Origin: Aureimonas altamirensis
Lineage (GTDB): Bacteria > Pseudomonadota > Alphaproteobacteria > Rhizobiales > Rhizobiaceae
NCBI RefSeq assembly: GCF_001463885.1
Contig: NZ_BBWQ01000010.1
Location: 288,526-352,525, forward strand
Direction of reading: 5' to 3'
Length of the DNA stretch: 64,000 nt
Below, piece by piece: positions 1 through 8,634 of the stretch. The translations under genes and the position numbers were made by a program. Within the stretch, counting starts at the first letter, position 1. Every line of letters starts with the position of its first letter. The notes below the pieces were generated by a model. The model saw only the letters and a program-made list of their open reading frames with translations, made no database searches and was not told the origin of the DNA.

Positions 1-478
1 GATGCAGAATCAGCGCGTCGGCTTCCAGCATGTCGACGGCGCGGCGCGCACCGTCCGCGCCAAGGCCCGCAACCAACTGCACCGCGCCGATATTGGCAAG
101 CAGCGGAATATCCGGGGCACGGCGCCTGAGGTCCGCCGTCAGGCCGTCGCTGGCGCGGCCCTCCAGGGCAATGCGCTGCGAGCCGACCGCCAGGGCGATT
201 TTCAGATGTTGAGCCGCCTCGGCCAACCGATCATTGATGAGCCCGGCCCGCTCGGGCCCTCCCGTCATGGAGCTGATCAGCAGCGGGGCCGCCAGATCCC
301 GGCCCAGGAAACGCGTTGTGAGATCGATCGATTCCATGTCGATCTCCGGCAGGGCCACATGCTCGAACCTGATGGACGACAAGCCGCCGGCGCGCTCCGC
401 CACCGTGCCCGCCCCCGACAGGACAAGGTCTATATGATCGTTCTTGCGGTCACCGATGTCGCCCCGGTGCATATCCAT
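1..478 (-). CDS. fni: type 2 isopentenyl-diphosphate delta-isomerase (partial)
   Basis: N-terminal part of an FMN- and NADPH-dependent type 2 isomerase, which interconverts IPP and DMAPP and so supplies crtE with its allylic primer. The minus strand reads [20 protein letters not shown], containing the family RKxDHI motif, then SSMTGG at about residue 62 and VGSQR at about residue 94. The C-terminal half lies before the window start. I chose the ATG at 478 because AAGGAA lies about 11 bases upstream; a second ATG two codons on is possible. It is divergent from crtE across 134 bases, so it belongs to the carotenoid cluster. The type 2 identity is clear from these motifs; type 1 Nudix isomerases lack them. 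Confidence 0.93.
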   Translation of the reverse strand, partial: MDMHRGDIGDRKNDHIDLVLSGAGTVAERAGGLSSIRFEHVALPEIDMESIDLTTRFLGRDLAAPLLISSMTGGPERAGLINDRLAEAAQHLKIALAVGSQRIALEGRASDGLTADLRRRAPDIPLLANIGAVQLVAGLGADGARRAVDMLEADALILH

Positions 479-612
479 CACGCCATCGTTTCCTTGCCCT
501 TCGCGCCGCCACTTCCGATCCTGCCGGAAGGTGCTTACAATTCTGCCTTACGCACTAGATAGACTGCTGGGATGCGGGCGCAACCGCCCCATGGTCCGGG
601 AGCTTAGAAGCC
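479..612. promoter_or_regulatory. divergent control region fni / crtE
   Basis: This 134-base stretch separates two divergent isoprenoid genes and must hold the promoters for both. It is locally more A/T-rich (around 535-562) than its surroundings, as expected for a promoter. I could not assign convincing -35/-10 pairs or a recognisable regulator site. Confidence 0.45.
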
Positions 613-1539
613 TTGCCAACGCCTTCGCATGCCGACCACCTCGAAGAGCTTCGCCACAGGGTGAACAATCGGCTTTCCGAGCTTGCAGTACAGGTTGCCG
701 GTCATGACGCGGGCCTGAGCGAGGCCATATCGTCGTCGCTGACGGCTGGCGGCAAGCGCCTGCGCCCCTTGCTGACAGCGCTGGTCTGCGAAGATCTCGG
801 CGGGCCGCTGGCGCCGGCGATCGACGCGGGATGCGCCGCCGAGATGGTGCACACGGCATCGCTGATTCTCGACGATCTCCCCTGCATGGACGATGCGCAG
901 ATGCGGCGCGGCCAACCGACGACGCATCGCGCCTACGGCGAGGATGCCGCCATACTGGCCGCGATCGCGCTGCTGTCGGGTGCCTTTTCCACAGTTTCCA
1001 CCTTGCGCGGCACGGATGCCGTAACCCGCAACGAATTGACGAAGATCCTGTCCGGGGCCGTGGGCACCCGCGGTCTCGTCGCCGGCCAGTTCCGCGATCT
1101 GCGCAGCGCGGCCGGCGCCAAGGGCGCCGACCCGGAAGCCGTGAACGCCTTGAAGACGGGCGCGCTTATCGGCGCCTCCGTGGCCATGGGGGCGGCCATC
1201 GCCCGGGCCGACACGATGCGCAAGCGCGCGCTTGCCGATTTTGCCGAGCATCTCGGCCATGCTTTCCAGCTTTACGACGACCTGCTCGATACCTCGGGAG
1301 ACCCCCTCGTCATCGGCAAGGATATCGGCAAGGACGGCGCCAAGGCCACGCTCCTGCGGCAGGAGGGGGCAGCGGGAGCGCAGGTTCGCCTGAACCAGCA
1401 CCTCGATGCGGCGCACGCCACGCTGGAAAGCGTCTTCGGCCGGGATTGCCGCATGTCGAGCGCACTCGACGGCGTATTCCAGGGCCAGGCTGCCCTGATC
1501 GTCCGGGCGCGCCGCACGGAAGGAGTGTCCCTGTCATGA
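613..1539 (+). CDS. crtE: geranylgeranyl diphosphate synthase CrtE
   Basis: Trans-isoprenyl diphosphate synthase that extends FPP or DMAPP with IPP to C20 GGPP, the precursor of phytoene. GGKRLRP lies at residues 46-52, the first aspartate-rich motif DDLPCMDD at 87-94 followed by RRG at 98-100, and the second motif DDLLD near 222. The length (308 residues) is normal. The start is taken as TTG at 613, with GGGAG ten bases upstream; the next in-frame candidate is a GTG at 661, which would trim only the extreme N terminus. The stop overlaps the start of crtZ by four bases (ATGA), so the two are translationally coupled. Confidence 0.93.
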   Translation: MPTPSHADHLEELRHRVNNRLSELAVQVAGHDAGLSEAISSSLTAGGKRLRPLLTALVCEDLGGPLAPAIDAGCAAEMVHTASLILDDLPCMDDAQMRRGQPTTHRAYGEDAAILAAIALLSGAFSTVSTLRGTDAVTRNELTKILSGAVGTRGLVAGQFRDLRSAAGAKGADPEAVNALKTGALIGASVAMGAAIARADTMRKRALADFAEHLGHAFQLYDDLLDTSGDPLVIGKDIGKDGAKATLLRQEGAAGAQVRLNQHLDAAHATLESVFGRDCRMSSALDGVFQGQAALIVRARRTEGVSLS

Positions 1540-2060
1540 CAAGCTGGACGGGTCTCGTCGTCATTGCCCTCCTGGTCTTTGCGACGATGGAGCTGGTTGC
1601 CTGGGCGGCACACAAATACATCATGCACGGCTTTGGCTGGGGCTGGCACAAAAGCCATCACGAGCCGCATGAGGGCCTCTTCGAGAAGAACGACCTTTAT
1701 GCCGTCGTGTTTTCGATCCTCGCCATCGGGCTGTTCATCCTCGGCAATGCCGGCTACCCCATCGCCGGGGCTGTCGCCGCCGGCATGACGCTCTATGGCT
1801 TCTTCTATTTCGTCGTGCATGACGGGCTCGTCCATCAGCGCTGGCCGTTCCGGCATATTCCGCACAAGGGCTATGTGAAGCGCCTTGTGCAGGCGCACCG
1901 CATGCACCATGCCGTGGAAGGGCGCGAAGGCTGCGTTTCCTTCGGCTTCCTCTACGCCCCGCCCGTCGACAAGCTCAGCGAAGAGCTGCGCGCTGCCGGA
2001 ACGGTGAAGGCGGAACAGGCGGCTCGCCGCGCCGCAGGCGGGGCGAGGCCGCGATCGTAG
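1536..2060 (+). CDS. crtZ: beta-carotene hydroxylase CrtZ
   Basis: Membrane di-iron hydroxylase of the fatty-acid-hydroxylase superfamily that converts beta-carotene to zeaxanthin through beta-cryptoxanthin. All four histidine clusters are visible: HKYIMH 26-31, HKSHH 38-42, HDGLVH 95-100 and HRMHH 121-125. Hydrophobic segments lie at about 5-25, 54-70 and 75-95. It is 174 residues, a normal length. It starts within the crtE stop codon (ATGA), with AAGGAG upstream. Its last 86 bases overlap the 3' end of crtB on the opposite strand, so the two mRNAs would be complementary there. Confidence 0.95.
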   Translation: MTSWTGLVVIALLVFATMELVAWAAHKYIMHGFGWGWHKSHHEPHEGLFEKNDLYAVVFSILAIGLFILGNAGYPIAGAVAAGMTLYGFFYFVVHDGLVHQRWPFRHIPHKGYVKRLVQAHRMHHAVEGREGCVSFGFLYAPPVDKLSEELRAAGTVKAEQAARRAAGGARPRS

Positions 2061-2910
2061 CGGCCCGGCCAAACTCGACCAGCTTTTCCCCCCGCGTGGT
2101 GGAAACGCGGTGGTTGTAGGGCATCGCAGCGTCTGCCACGAGTTTCAGCCCGATGCGGCGGTAGATGCCATGCGCCGCGGCGATGGCCAGGGCCGAGCGG
2201 CGCGGCAGCCTGTCTATGCCGGCGCGCGCCGACGCGTAGTAGGGCTCTGCCGCAAGCACCAGGCGCCGGCGCAACCGGGCCACCGCTTCGGCATGGGCGG
2301 GATCGCCGAGATCGTCGGGCGATAGCCCTTCCTCCACGATCCAGTCCAGCGGCACATAGACCCGTCCGGCCTTCGCATCGTCGACGATGTCGCGCGCAAT
2401 GTTGGTCAACTGGAACGCCAGCCCCAGATCCGCCGCCCGCGCCAGTGTCGGCGTATCGGTGATACCCATGATACGCGCCATCATCAGGCCGACGACGCCG
2501 GCCACGCGGTGGCAATAGACGAGAAGCTGGGCGAGCGTCTCGTAGCGCTCTCCCCGCACGTCCATCCCGAAGCCCTCCAGATGCTCGTAGAGGTCTTCCC
2601 GGGCAAGCTCGTGCCGACTCGCAACCAGCGCCAGCCCGGCAAAGGCCGGCCCATCGGGCGCGCCGTCCAGTGCCGCCGCAGTCTCGCGCATCAGCCCGGC
2701 CAGCCGCTCGAGCCCCTCGCCGTCGGTCTGCAATGTCCGGCTGCCGAGGCTTTGCCCGTCGATGACATCATCGCAGTGCCGACACCAGGCATACAACAAG
2801 ACGACGCTCAACCGGGTCTGCCTGTCGAACATGCGCGCGGCGGCGGCAAAGCTGGCCGAACCCTTGTCGATCGCTGCCTGCGCATGGGCTTCGATCTCCT
2901 CGGGGCTCAT
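1975..2910 (-). CDS. crtB: phytoene synthase CrtB
   Basis: Joins two GGPP head-to-head to 15-cis-phytoene, the first committed step of C40 carotenoid synthesis. The first Mg-binding aspartate motif is DDVID at residues 47-51; the second, in QLTNIARDIVDDAKAGRVYVP, is near 165-185. The protein is 311 residues, normal for squalene/phytoene synthases. The ATG at 2910 overlaps the crtI stop by four bases, so crtI and crtB are coupled. It is the last gene of the minus-strand crtX-crtY-crtI-crtB run. The 3' end overlaps crtZ by 86 bases in convergent orientation. Confidence 0.96.
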   Translation of the reverse strand: MSPEEIEAHAQAAIDKGSASFAAAARMFDRQTRLSVVLLYAWCRHCDDVIDGQSLGSRTLQTDGEGLERLAGLMRETAAALDGAPDGPAFAGLALVASRHELAREDLYEHLEGFGMDVRGERYETLAQLLVYCHRVAGVVGLMMARIMGITDTPTLARAADLGLAFQLTNIARDIVDDAKAGRVYVPLDWIVEEGLSPDDLGDPAHAEAVARLRRRLVLAAEPYYASARAGIDRLPRRSALAIAAAHGIYRRIGLKLVADAAMPYNHRVSTTRGEKLVEFGRAATIAASPRLRRGEPPVPPSPFRQRAALR

Positions 2911-4403
2911 CGCGCGGCGTCCTCCAGAACGAGGCCGGCCGTTGCCTTGGCCGATGCGACGACGCCCGGAACGCCGGCTCCGGGGTGGGTGCCGGCTCCC
3001 ACGAAGTAGAGGTTCTGTATCTCGCTGTCCCGGTTGTGAACCCGGAAGAAGGCCGACTGCGTCAGGATCGGCTCCAGCGAGAAGGCGCTTCCCAGATGGG
3101 CGTTGAGCGTGTCGCGGAAATCGTCCGGGGTGAACATCCGGCAGGTGACGAGCTGCTGCCGAAGGCCCGGCATGTGCCGTGCCTCGAGATAATCGAGGAT
3201 GCGGTCGCGGTAGGCGGGCCCGGCCACCTGCCAGTCGATATCGGCATTGCCGAGATGCGGCACGGGGGACAGCACGTAGTAGCTGCCCATGCCCGGCGGC
3301 GCCAAAGAAGGATCGGTGATGCACGGGCTGTGCAGGTATAGCGAGAAATCGTCCGCCACCTCCGGCCCCTTGAATATCTCCTGGATTAGCGCCCGATAGC
3401 GCGGCCCGAACAGCACCGTGTGATGCGCAAGCTGGTCGTGCAGCTTGTCCAGCCCGAAATAGATGACGAACAGCGACATGGAGTGGCGCCGCGCCGCCAG
3501 CTTCCGGCCGGCACGGCGCCCCCTGTCCGTACCGCCGAGGAGCCCGCCGTAAGTATGCACGACATCGGCATTGGAAACCACGATGTCGGCCGGCAGCGTG
3601 TGCCCGTCGGCCAGCCTGACGCCGGTTGCACGTCCGTCTGCCATGGTGATCTCGGCGACATCGGCGTTCAGCTCCAGACGGCCGCCGATATCGGTGAACA
3701 GGCGCACCATGCCGTCGATCAGCGCGCCGGTGCCGCCCTTGGGAAACCAGACGCCCCATTCCCGCTCCAGCGCATGGATCAGCGCATAGATCGACGAGGT
3801 GGCGAAGGGGTTGCCGCCGACGAGCAGCGAATGGAAGGAAAATGCCTGGCGCAGGCGCTCGTCCTCGATAAAGCTCGCAACCTTGGCATAGACGCTCCGC
3901 CACGCCTGCAGGCGGGCCAGTTGCGGCCCGGCGCGCACCATGTCGCGGAAATGCAGGAACGGCACTGCGCCGAGCTTCTGATACCCTTCGGCAAAGACGG
4001 CGCGCGAATAGTCCAGGAAGCGCCGGTATCCGGCGACATCGGCAGGGTTCATCGCCTGTATCTGGCGGTCGATCTGGCATTGGTCGTTGGCGTAGTCGAA
4101 GACCGAGCCATCTTCCCACATCAGCCGGTAGAACGGCGACACCGGCAGCATGGTGACGTAGTCCGATAGTTTCGCTCCGGCCGCCTCGAACACCTCTTCC
4201 AGGGCGGTCGGGTCGGTTATGACGGTCGGCCCGCCATCGAAGGTAAAGCCGCTGTCGCGGTAGACATAGGCCCGGCCGCCCGGCGCGTCGCGGCGCTCCA
4301 CAACGGTCGTTTCGATCCCGCCTGCCTGGAGCCGGATGGCCGCCGCGAGGCCGCCGAAGCCGGAGCCGATCACGATGGCGCGTCGCGCCTGGTGCGAATT
4401 CAT
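2907..4403 (-). CDS. crtI: phytoene desaturase CrtI
   Basis: FAD-dependent bacterial-type desaturase that performs the successive desaturations of phytoene to all-trans-lycopene. The N-terminal dinucleotide-binding motif is VIGSGFGGLAAAIRL at residues 11-25, followed by the acidic-end beta strand VVERRDAPGG. The C-terminal signature NLYFVGAGTHPGAGVPG is near 464-480 and is typical of the family. The length of 498 residues is normal. The start overlaps the crtY stop by four bases and the stop overlaps the crtB start, which indicates one polycistronic message. Confidence 0.97.
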   Translation of the reverse strand: MNSHQARRAIVIGSGFGGLAAAIRLQAGGIETTVVERRDAPGGRAYVYRDSGFTFDGGPTVITDPTALEEVFEAAGAKLSDYVTMLPVSPFYRLMWEDGSVFDYANDQCQIDRQIQAMNPADVAGYRRFLDYSRAVFAEGYQKLGAVPFLHFRDMVRAGPQLARLQAWRSVYAKVASFIEDERLRQAFSFHSLLVGGNPFATSSIYALIHALEREWGVWFPKGGTGALIDGMVRLFTDIGGRLELNADVAEITMADGRATGVRLADGHTLPADIVVSNADVVHTYGGLLGGTDRGRRAGRKLAARRHSMSLFVIYFGLDKLHDQLAHHTVLFGPRYRALIQEIFKGPEVADDFSLYLHSPCITDPSLAPPGMGSYYVLSPVPHLGNADIDWQVAGPAYRDRILDYLEARHMPGLRQQLVTCRMFTPDDFRDTLNAHLGSAFSLEPILTQSAFFRVHNRDSEIQNLYFVGAGTHPGAGVPGVVASAKATAGLVLEDAAR

Positions 4404-5560
4404 GAGGCCTCCCTTGCCGCCCGCCCATCCATCAGGATGGACAAGGCACGTCGCACCGGCATCGGCGGCTTGCCGGCGAAAATGCGTATGATGTCCGCGG
4501 AAGACAGCCGCGCCGCGTAGAACCGCGCGATCGTCGTATCCGGCAAACGGTGAAAATGCTCCAGTATGTCGCGGCGCTCGCTATCTCCTGCCCCCAGGAA
4601 CAACAGGCGATTGAGCAGCCGGAATATCCGACGCGCCCGCCATTCGGCCAATGAATGTCGCGTGACCGCAGCGGCCAGCGGCGCCGTCGCGATGTCCGGC
4701 TGCGTCGCGATAAGGTCTGCCGTCCGGACCGCGTCGGGCAGGCTGTATCCCGTCGTCGGATGGAACAGCCCGGCCCGCAGGCCCAGCGGCACGACGCCGC
4801 CCGCTTGTGCAAGATAGGCCTTCAGGTCACCGCCCAGCGCGATCGGCAGCACGCCGGCCTCGCGCCGCAAGATCTCGGCCGGGCTCCAGCCTTTGGACTG
4901 TGCATAGGCGCGGATGCCGTCCGCCAGTGCCTGTTCCGGCGTTTCGGGCCCATCCGAATAATAGGTATCCTCCACCAGGATGCGGTCTTCTGCGAAGGGC
5001 AGCGTGTAGACGAAGCGGTAGCCGTCTTTCTGCGGCACCGTCGCGTCCATCACGATCGGCATCTTCGGCCCCGGCGCACCGATGGACAGTTCCAGCCCGA
5101 CGAATTTCTGGAAGCGGACATCCAGCGCCGCGTCCGGCCGATATCCGCGTGCGTCCACCACCGCGCTCGCGGCGATGGAGCGCCCGTCCGCAAGGTCCAC
5201 CCCATCGGCGCGCAGGGCGCGGACGGGCACGCCGCAGACCAGCCGGTCGCCCAGCGCCTCACGCAGCACCGCGCTGAAGCGCAGCGAGGAAATGGACGCA
5301 TAGCCCGTCTCGATCACGCGGGCCCGGCGGGGAAACCTGACCTCGTAACGCGGCCAGCGATGGTCCACGAACGGGCTGAGCCAGCGATGCTGTGCAGGGG
5401 ACAGGTCGCCCGCATGAAACGACCATGTATGATTGCCGCCCGCAGCCTGCCCGCTTTCGAGCAGCAACACCTCGATCTCGGGCCGCAGGGTAGCCAGGCG
5501 GTAGGCGGCAAGGCCACCGGCCAGTCCACCCCCCACGATGATGCATCGGACCGCCCTCAC
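4400..5560 (-). CDS. crtY: lycopene beta-cyclase CrtY
   Basis: Flavoprotein that cyclises both ends of lycopene to give beta-carotene. The N terminus holds the NAD(P)/FAD fold motif CIIVGGGLAGGLAAYRL (residues 6-22), followed by the family motif NHTWSFH. At 386 residues the length fits the proteobacterial CrtY family. The start is a GTG at 5560 that shares four bases (GTGA) with the stop of crtX; no ATG in this frame would keep the nucleotide-binding strand, which supports this start. It lies between crtX and crtI in one transcription unit. Confidence 0.95.
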   Translation of the reverse strand: MRAVRCIIVGGGLAGGLAAYRLATLRPEIEVLLLESGQAAGGNHTWSFHAGDLSPAQHRWLSPFVDHRWPRYEVRFPRRARVIETGYASISSLRFSAVLREALGDRLVCGVPVRALRADGVDLADGRSIAASAVVDARGYRPDAALDVRFQKFVGLELSIGAPGPKMPIVMDATVPQKDGYRFVYTLPFAEDRILVEDTYYSDGPETPEQALADGIRAYAQSKGWSPAEILRREAGVLPIALGGDLKAYLAQAGGVVPLGLRAGLFHPTTGYSLPDAVRTADLIATQPDIATAPLAAAVTRHSLAEWRARRIFRLLNRLLFLGAGDSERRDILEHFHRLPDTTIARFYAARLSSADIIRIFAGKPPMPVRRALSILMDGRAAREAS

Positions 5561-6816
5561 CCGGCGCGGTCCATCCGCAAGGGTTGACCACCGCACAGCA
5601 CTTCCGCAAGGCGGGCAGCCTCCGCTGCGCCGCCGGATGTCTCTATGCCGCGACCGACACGCGCCGCACTGCGCGCAAATCCGGGATCTGCCATGAGCTG
5701 CAACAGGGCAGCCTCGACGCGCTGGCGGTTGACCTTGCGCGGCGGCAAAGCAAGGCCGATGCCGTGATGCACGACACGGGCGGCGACACCGGGCTGGTCG
5801 AAGGCCATGGGCAGAACCAGCATCGGCACGCCGGCCTCGACGGCATCGAGCGCCGTGTTCAGCCCGCCATGGGTTACGCAGATCGTCGCCTGCCGCAGCA
5901 TTGCGCGCTGATCGACGTAATCGGTCACGATCTCGGCGTCGATGCTGGCGGCCTGTGCCGCGTCGAGCCCGCCGCAATGCGCCACCACAAGGCGCAATCC
6001 CAGCGTTTTACAGGCTGCGGCAACGGGCCTGAACAGATCCAGCCTATGCCCCTGCATCGTACCGAAGGACGCATAGACCAGGGGGCGCCGTTCCCTGGGC
6101 GCGAAAAGCGACACCGGCCGGACACGGCGGAACGGGCCCAGCGGCCGGACGCGCGTATCGTCCGCACGTGGGAAATCGAACTCGGCGCTGGTCTGCGACA
6201 GGGTTGCCAGCGGCGACAGGCAATCTTCGAGCCGCTCGGCGCCCTGGACCCCCAACTGCGCGGCGGCCCGCCTGATCGCCAGCCGTTGCGGCGCAAGGAC
6301 GAAGTCGGCGACGCGCCTGCCGCCGCGATTGCGCTTCAAGCCCTGTCGGGAGGGGTCGTATGGCCAGCCGATATAGGGCGGCGGCAGGGCCGGATCGCCT
6401 TCGACAGGCAGGGAGCAGGCAACGGACAGGAACGGCAGGCCCAGGCTGCGGGCCACGAGGCCACCACCCGGCTCCATCTCGTCGACCAGCAGCGCCTCGA
6501 TGCCCTCGCGGCGCAGCAATGCGGGCGCATGGCGGGCGATATCCGCAGTCGCGCGCGCACCGCTTTGCAATATCTTCCACAGCCGGACCGCGCCGTTCCG
6601 GCCACCCGCATCGTTCCACAGGGTTTCAAGGTCGGCGCGGTGGCCGGGCAGCGCCAGGAGGCTGGCGCCTTCCAGCGTCAGATCCGGCTCCACCCCGCCA
6701 TGCGCCATGATCGCCACATCGTGGCCGCGCGCCAGCAATGCCTCGCCGATCGCCTCGAAGGCGGCGATGTGGCTGGCATAGGGTGGGCAGACAAGAGCGA
6801 AACGCATGGAGGCCAT
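5557..6816 (-). CDS. crtX: zeaxanthin glucosyltransferase CrtX
   Basis: UDP-glycosyltransferase (GT1) that adds sugar to the hydroxyls of zeaxanthin. It begins MRFALVCPPYASHIAAFEAIG, a typical GT1 acceptor-domain start. Near residues 315-350 it has the nucleotide-sugar signature CVTHGGLNTALDAVEAGVP followed by LPMAFDQPGVAARV. It is about 419 residues. The start could be the ATG at 6816 or 6807; neither has a close ribosome binding site. First gene of the crtX-crtY-crtI-crtB run, 71 bases downstream of the HerA-like gene on the same strand. With crtZ present and no crtW, the likely end product is zeaxanthin mono- and diglucoside. Confidence 0.9.
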   Translation of the reverse strand: MASMRFALVCPPYASHIAAFEAIGEALLARGHDVAIMAHGGVEPDLTLEGASLLALPGHRADLETLWNDAGGRNGAVRLWKILQSGARATADIARHAPALLRREGIEALLVDEMEPGGGLVARSLGLPFLSVACSLPVEGDPALPPPYIGWPYDPSRQGLKRNRGGRRVADFVLAPQRLAIRRAAAQLGVQGAERLEDCLSPLATLSQTSAEFDFPRADDTRVRPLGPFRRVRPVSLFAPRERRPLVYASFGTMQGHRLDLFRPVAAACKTLGLRLVVAHCGGLDAAQAASIDAEIVTDYVDQRAMLRQATICVTHGGLNTALDAVEAGVPMLVLPMAFDQPGVAARVVHHGIGLALPPRKVNRQRVEAALLQLMADPGFARSAARVGRGIETSGGAAEAARLAEVLCGGQPLRMDRAG

Positions 6817-6887
6817 CAACGGTGCATGATGGCCGGATAGTTGCTCCCCCTGGAACCGCTTTAAAGGGCCATGCCTGAAAAAAGGCG

Positions 6888-8411
6888 TCAGGCGCGGCGA
6901 GCGCGGCGTGGCGCGGCCGGCGCACCCGGCTTTGCAACGCCCGCCGACGTACGCCAGCCGCTGCCGGCGATCGTCACCACGCGCTGGCCGCGGAAGTCCG
7001 TTTCGCAGCGGATGAAGGAGCGGTCGGCCATGTAGGTCAGCAGAAAGCGCCCGCGCGAGGGCGAATGGCTGCCATAGGCGCGGGCAAGCGCTTCGTCGCT
7101 GGGGCACGGCTCGTTCTCGCGCGCGGCGCGCGCCAGCATCATGTAGACGCCCTGCATGTCTTCGGGGAGCTGCTCTGAACGGTCGATGACCTGCCGCCAC
7201 TCGTCGTCCTCGGTCTCTTCGTTGACGCCGGCGCGCGCCAGAGCCAGCCGCCTGCGGAAGCTGGACATGTCGGTGTCCGCGCCGCCGATGCGCTTGAGGC
7301 GGCAATGCATCAGGAAATCCTGATACAGAACCGCCGCCGGCCGGAAGGCCGCGTCCGGATCGTCCAGCAGGGCCGCGAAGATGGCGTCCAGCGTTTCCTG
7401 CCTGTCGGCCAGCTCTTCGGGCGTCGGCTCCTCTTCCGGCAGCGGCGCGGAAATGGTCGGGCGTGCGGTGCTGACCCGCTCCAGCAGCTCGCGCGTCGCC
7501 ACCTGCGGTTCGCGCGGGATCGGCTCCGGAAGGTCGTCCGGTTCGTCGGCGCCGGCGGTGAAGATCAGGTCGGCCATCGCCTCGCGCGGGGTTTCGGGAA
7601 GGGCCATCAAAGTCGGGCGGCCCGACCGGCCCGCCGTCTCCACGGGCCCGATGCGCACCGGGATGGGGCGTCGCGACAGAGCCGGCCCCAGCGCGACGAA
7701 CTGGCCGGGCTCCAGGTCGCGGAAGCGTTCCGCCTGCCGCCTGTCCATGCCCAGAAGGTCGGCCGCGCGCGCCATGTCGATATCGAGGAAGGTGCGCCCC
7801 ATCAGAAAATTGGATGCCTCGGCGGCGACGTTCTTGGCCAGCTTGGCCAGCCGTTGCGTGGCGATCATGCCGGCCAGGCCGCGCTTGCGGCCACGGCACA
7901 TGAGATTGGTCATCGCGCCCAGGGAAACGCGGCGGGCCTCGTCGCCCACCTCGCCGGCGACGGCCGGCGCAAAGATCTGCGCTTCGTCGACCGCGATGAG
8001 CATCGGATACCAATAGTGGCGGTCGGCGTCGAAAAGCCCGTTCAGGAAGGCGCTGGCACAGCTCATCTGCACCTCGGCATCCAGCCCTTCGAGGTTCAGC
8101 ACAACGGATGCCCGATGCTGGCGAATGCGATTCGCGATGCGGGCCAGTTCGCTGGGCGTGCGGTTGGCATCCACGACGATGTGGCCGAACCGCTCCGAGA
8201 ATGAGACGAAGTCGCCTTCCGGGTCGATGATCGCCTGCTGCACCACGTTTGCGCTCTGCTCCAGGATGCGGCGGAACAGATGCGACTTGCCCGACCCCGA
8301 ATTGCCCTGCACCAGCAATCGCGTGGACAGGAGCTCTTCCAGGTCCATCTCCGCCGGGTCACCCGTGGCGGTAGAGCCGAGATCGACGGCAACCTTCATG
8401 GTTGAGGACAT
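6888..8411 (-). CDS. HerA-like P-loop ATPase
   Basis: Member of the FtsK/HerA ATPase superfamily (DUF87/HerA-type ATP-binding protein). Walker A is GNSGSGKS at residues 36-43 and Walker B is LIAVDEAQ at about 138-145. RGRKRGLAGMIATQR follows, as in HerA helicases. After the ATPase core (to about residue 270) there is a low-complexity acidic linker and then a C-terminal region (about 325-490) I do not recognise beyond possible winged-helix character. HerA normally works with the NurA nuclease, and no nurA is nearby. The start is uncertain: ATG at 8411 or 8399, neither with a clear Shine-Dalgarno. Its role is unknown; a DNA-translocase-like function is only an inference from the fold. Confidence 0.85.
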   Translation of the reverse strand: MSSTMKVAVDLGSTATGDPAEMDLEELLSTRLLVQGNSGSGKSHLFRRILEQSANVVQQAIIDPEGDFVSFSERFGHIVVDANRTPSELARIANRIRQHRASVVLNLEGLDAEVQMSCASAFLNGLFDADRHYWYPMLIAVDEAQIFAPAVAGEVGDEARRVSLGAMTNLMCRGRKRGLAGMIATQRLAKLAKNVAAEASNFLMGRTFLDIDMARAADLLGMDRRQAERFRDLEPGQFVALGPALSRRPIPVRIGPVETAGRSGRPTLMALPETPREAMADLIFTAGADEPDDLPEPIPREPQVATRELLERVSTARPTISAPLPEEEPTPEELADRQETLDAIFAALLDDPDAAFRPAAVLYQDFLMHCRLKRIGGADTDMSSFRRRLALARAGVNEETEDDEWRQVIDRSEQLPEDMQGVYMMLARAARENEPCPSDEALARAYGSHSPSRGRFLLTYMADRSFIRCETDFRGQRVVTIAGSGWRTSAGVAKPGAPAAPRRARRA

Positions 8412-8634
8412 CCGGCCATGGCGGAAACGCGTGCACCTTTTTCGAGGACAGAGAGCCTTCTTAACCACCGGGCCCACGGCTTTGAACCCCGTGGCACGCT
8501 TGATCCACAGACAATCTGTCCAATCTCCGGTTTGGATTTTTCGCCCTATCGTCTTTCTCGATCATCCATCGCGTCTAGATGGATTTTAGAAAAGCGATGC
8601 CGGCGCGCACCGGATGTCGGTTGGGGGATACGGC
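8412..8634. promoter_or_regulatory. divergent intergenic region HerA-like / cioA
   Basis: A 223-base gap between divergent genes that must carry both promoters. I see two imperfectly spaced inverted repeats: CCACGG / CCGTGG at 8474-8494 and ATCCAT / ATGGAT at 8564-8584. The second is followed by TTTTAG and lies about 50 bases before cioA. They could be regulator sites or hairpins. GGGGGA at 8624-8629 is the cioA ribosome binding site and decides the start at 8635 over the upstream in-frame ATG at 8614. Confidence 0.4.

Noticed and set aside
2..562. Long plus-strand open frame of 186 codons at the window start
   Set aside because: It is antisense to the isomerase gene, whose RKxDHI, SSMTGG and GSQR motifs are read on the minus strand; the plus frame has no family motif.
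6873..6893. GCCTGA / TCAGGC inverted repeat with an A/T-rich loop at the end of the HerA-like gene
   Set aside because: The T run is in the loop rather than after the stem, so it does not fit an intrinsic terminator, and the arms overlap the stop codon.
8499..8516. TTGAT near 8500 in the cioA promoter region as an FNR/Anr box
   Set aside because: Only the left half-site TTGAT is present; the right half (ATCAA at the right distance) is missing.
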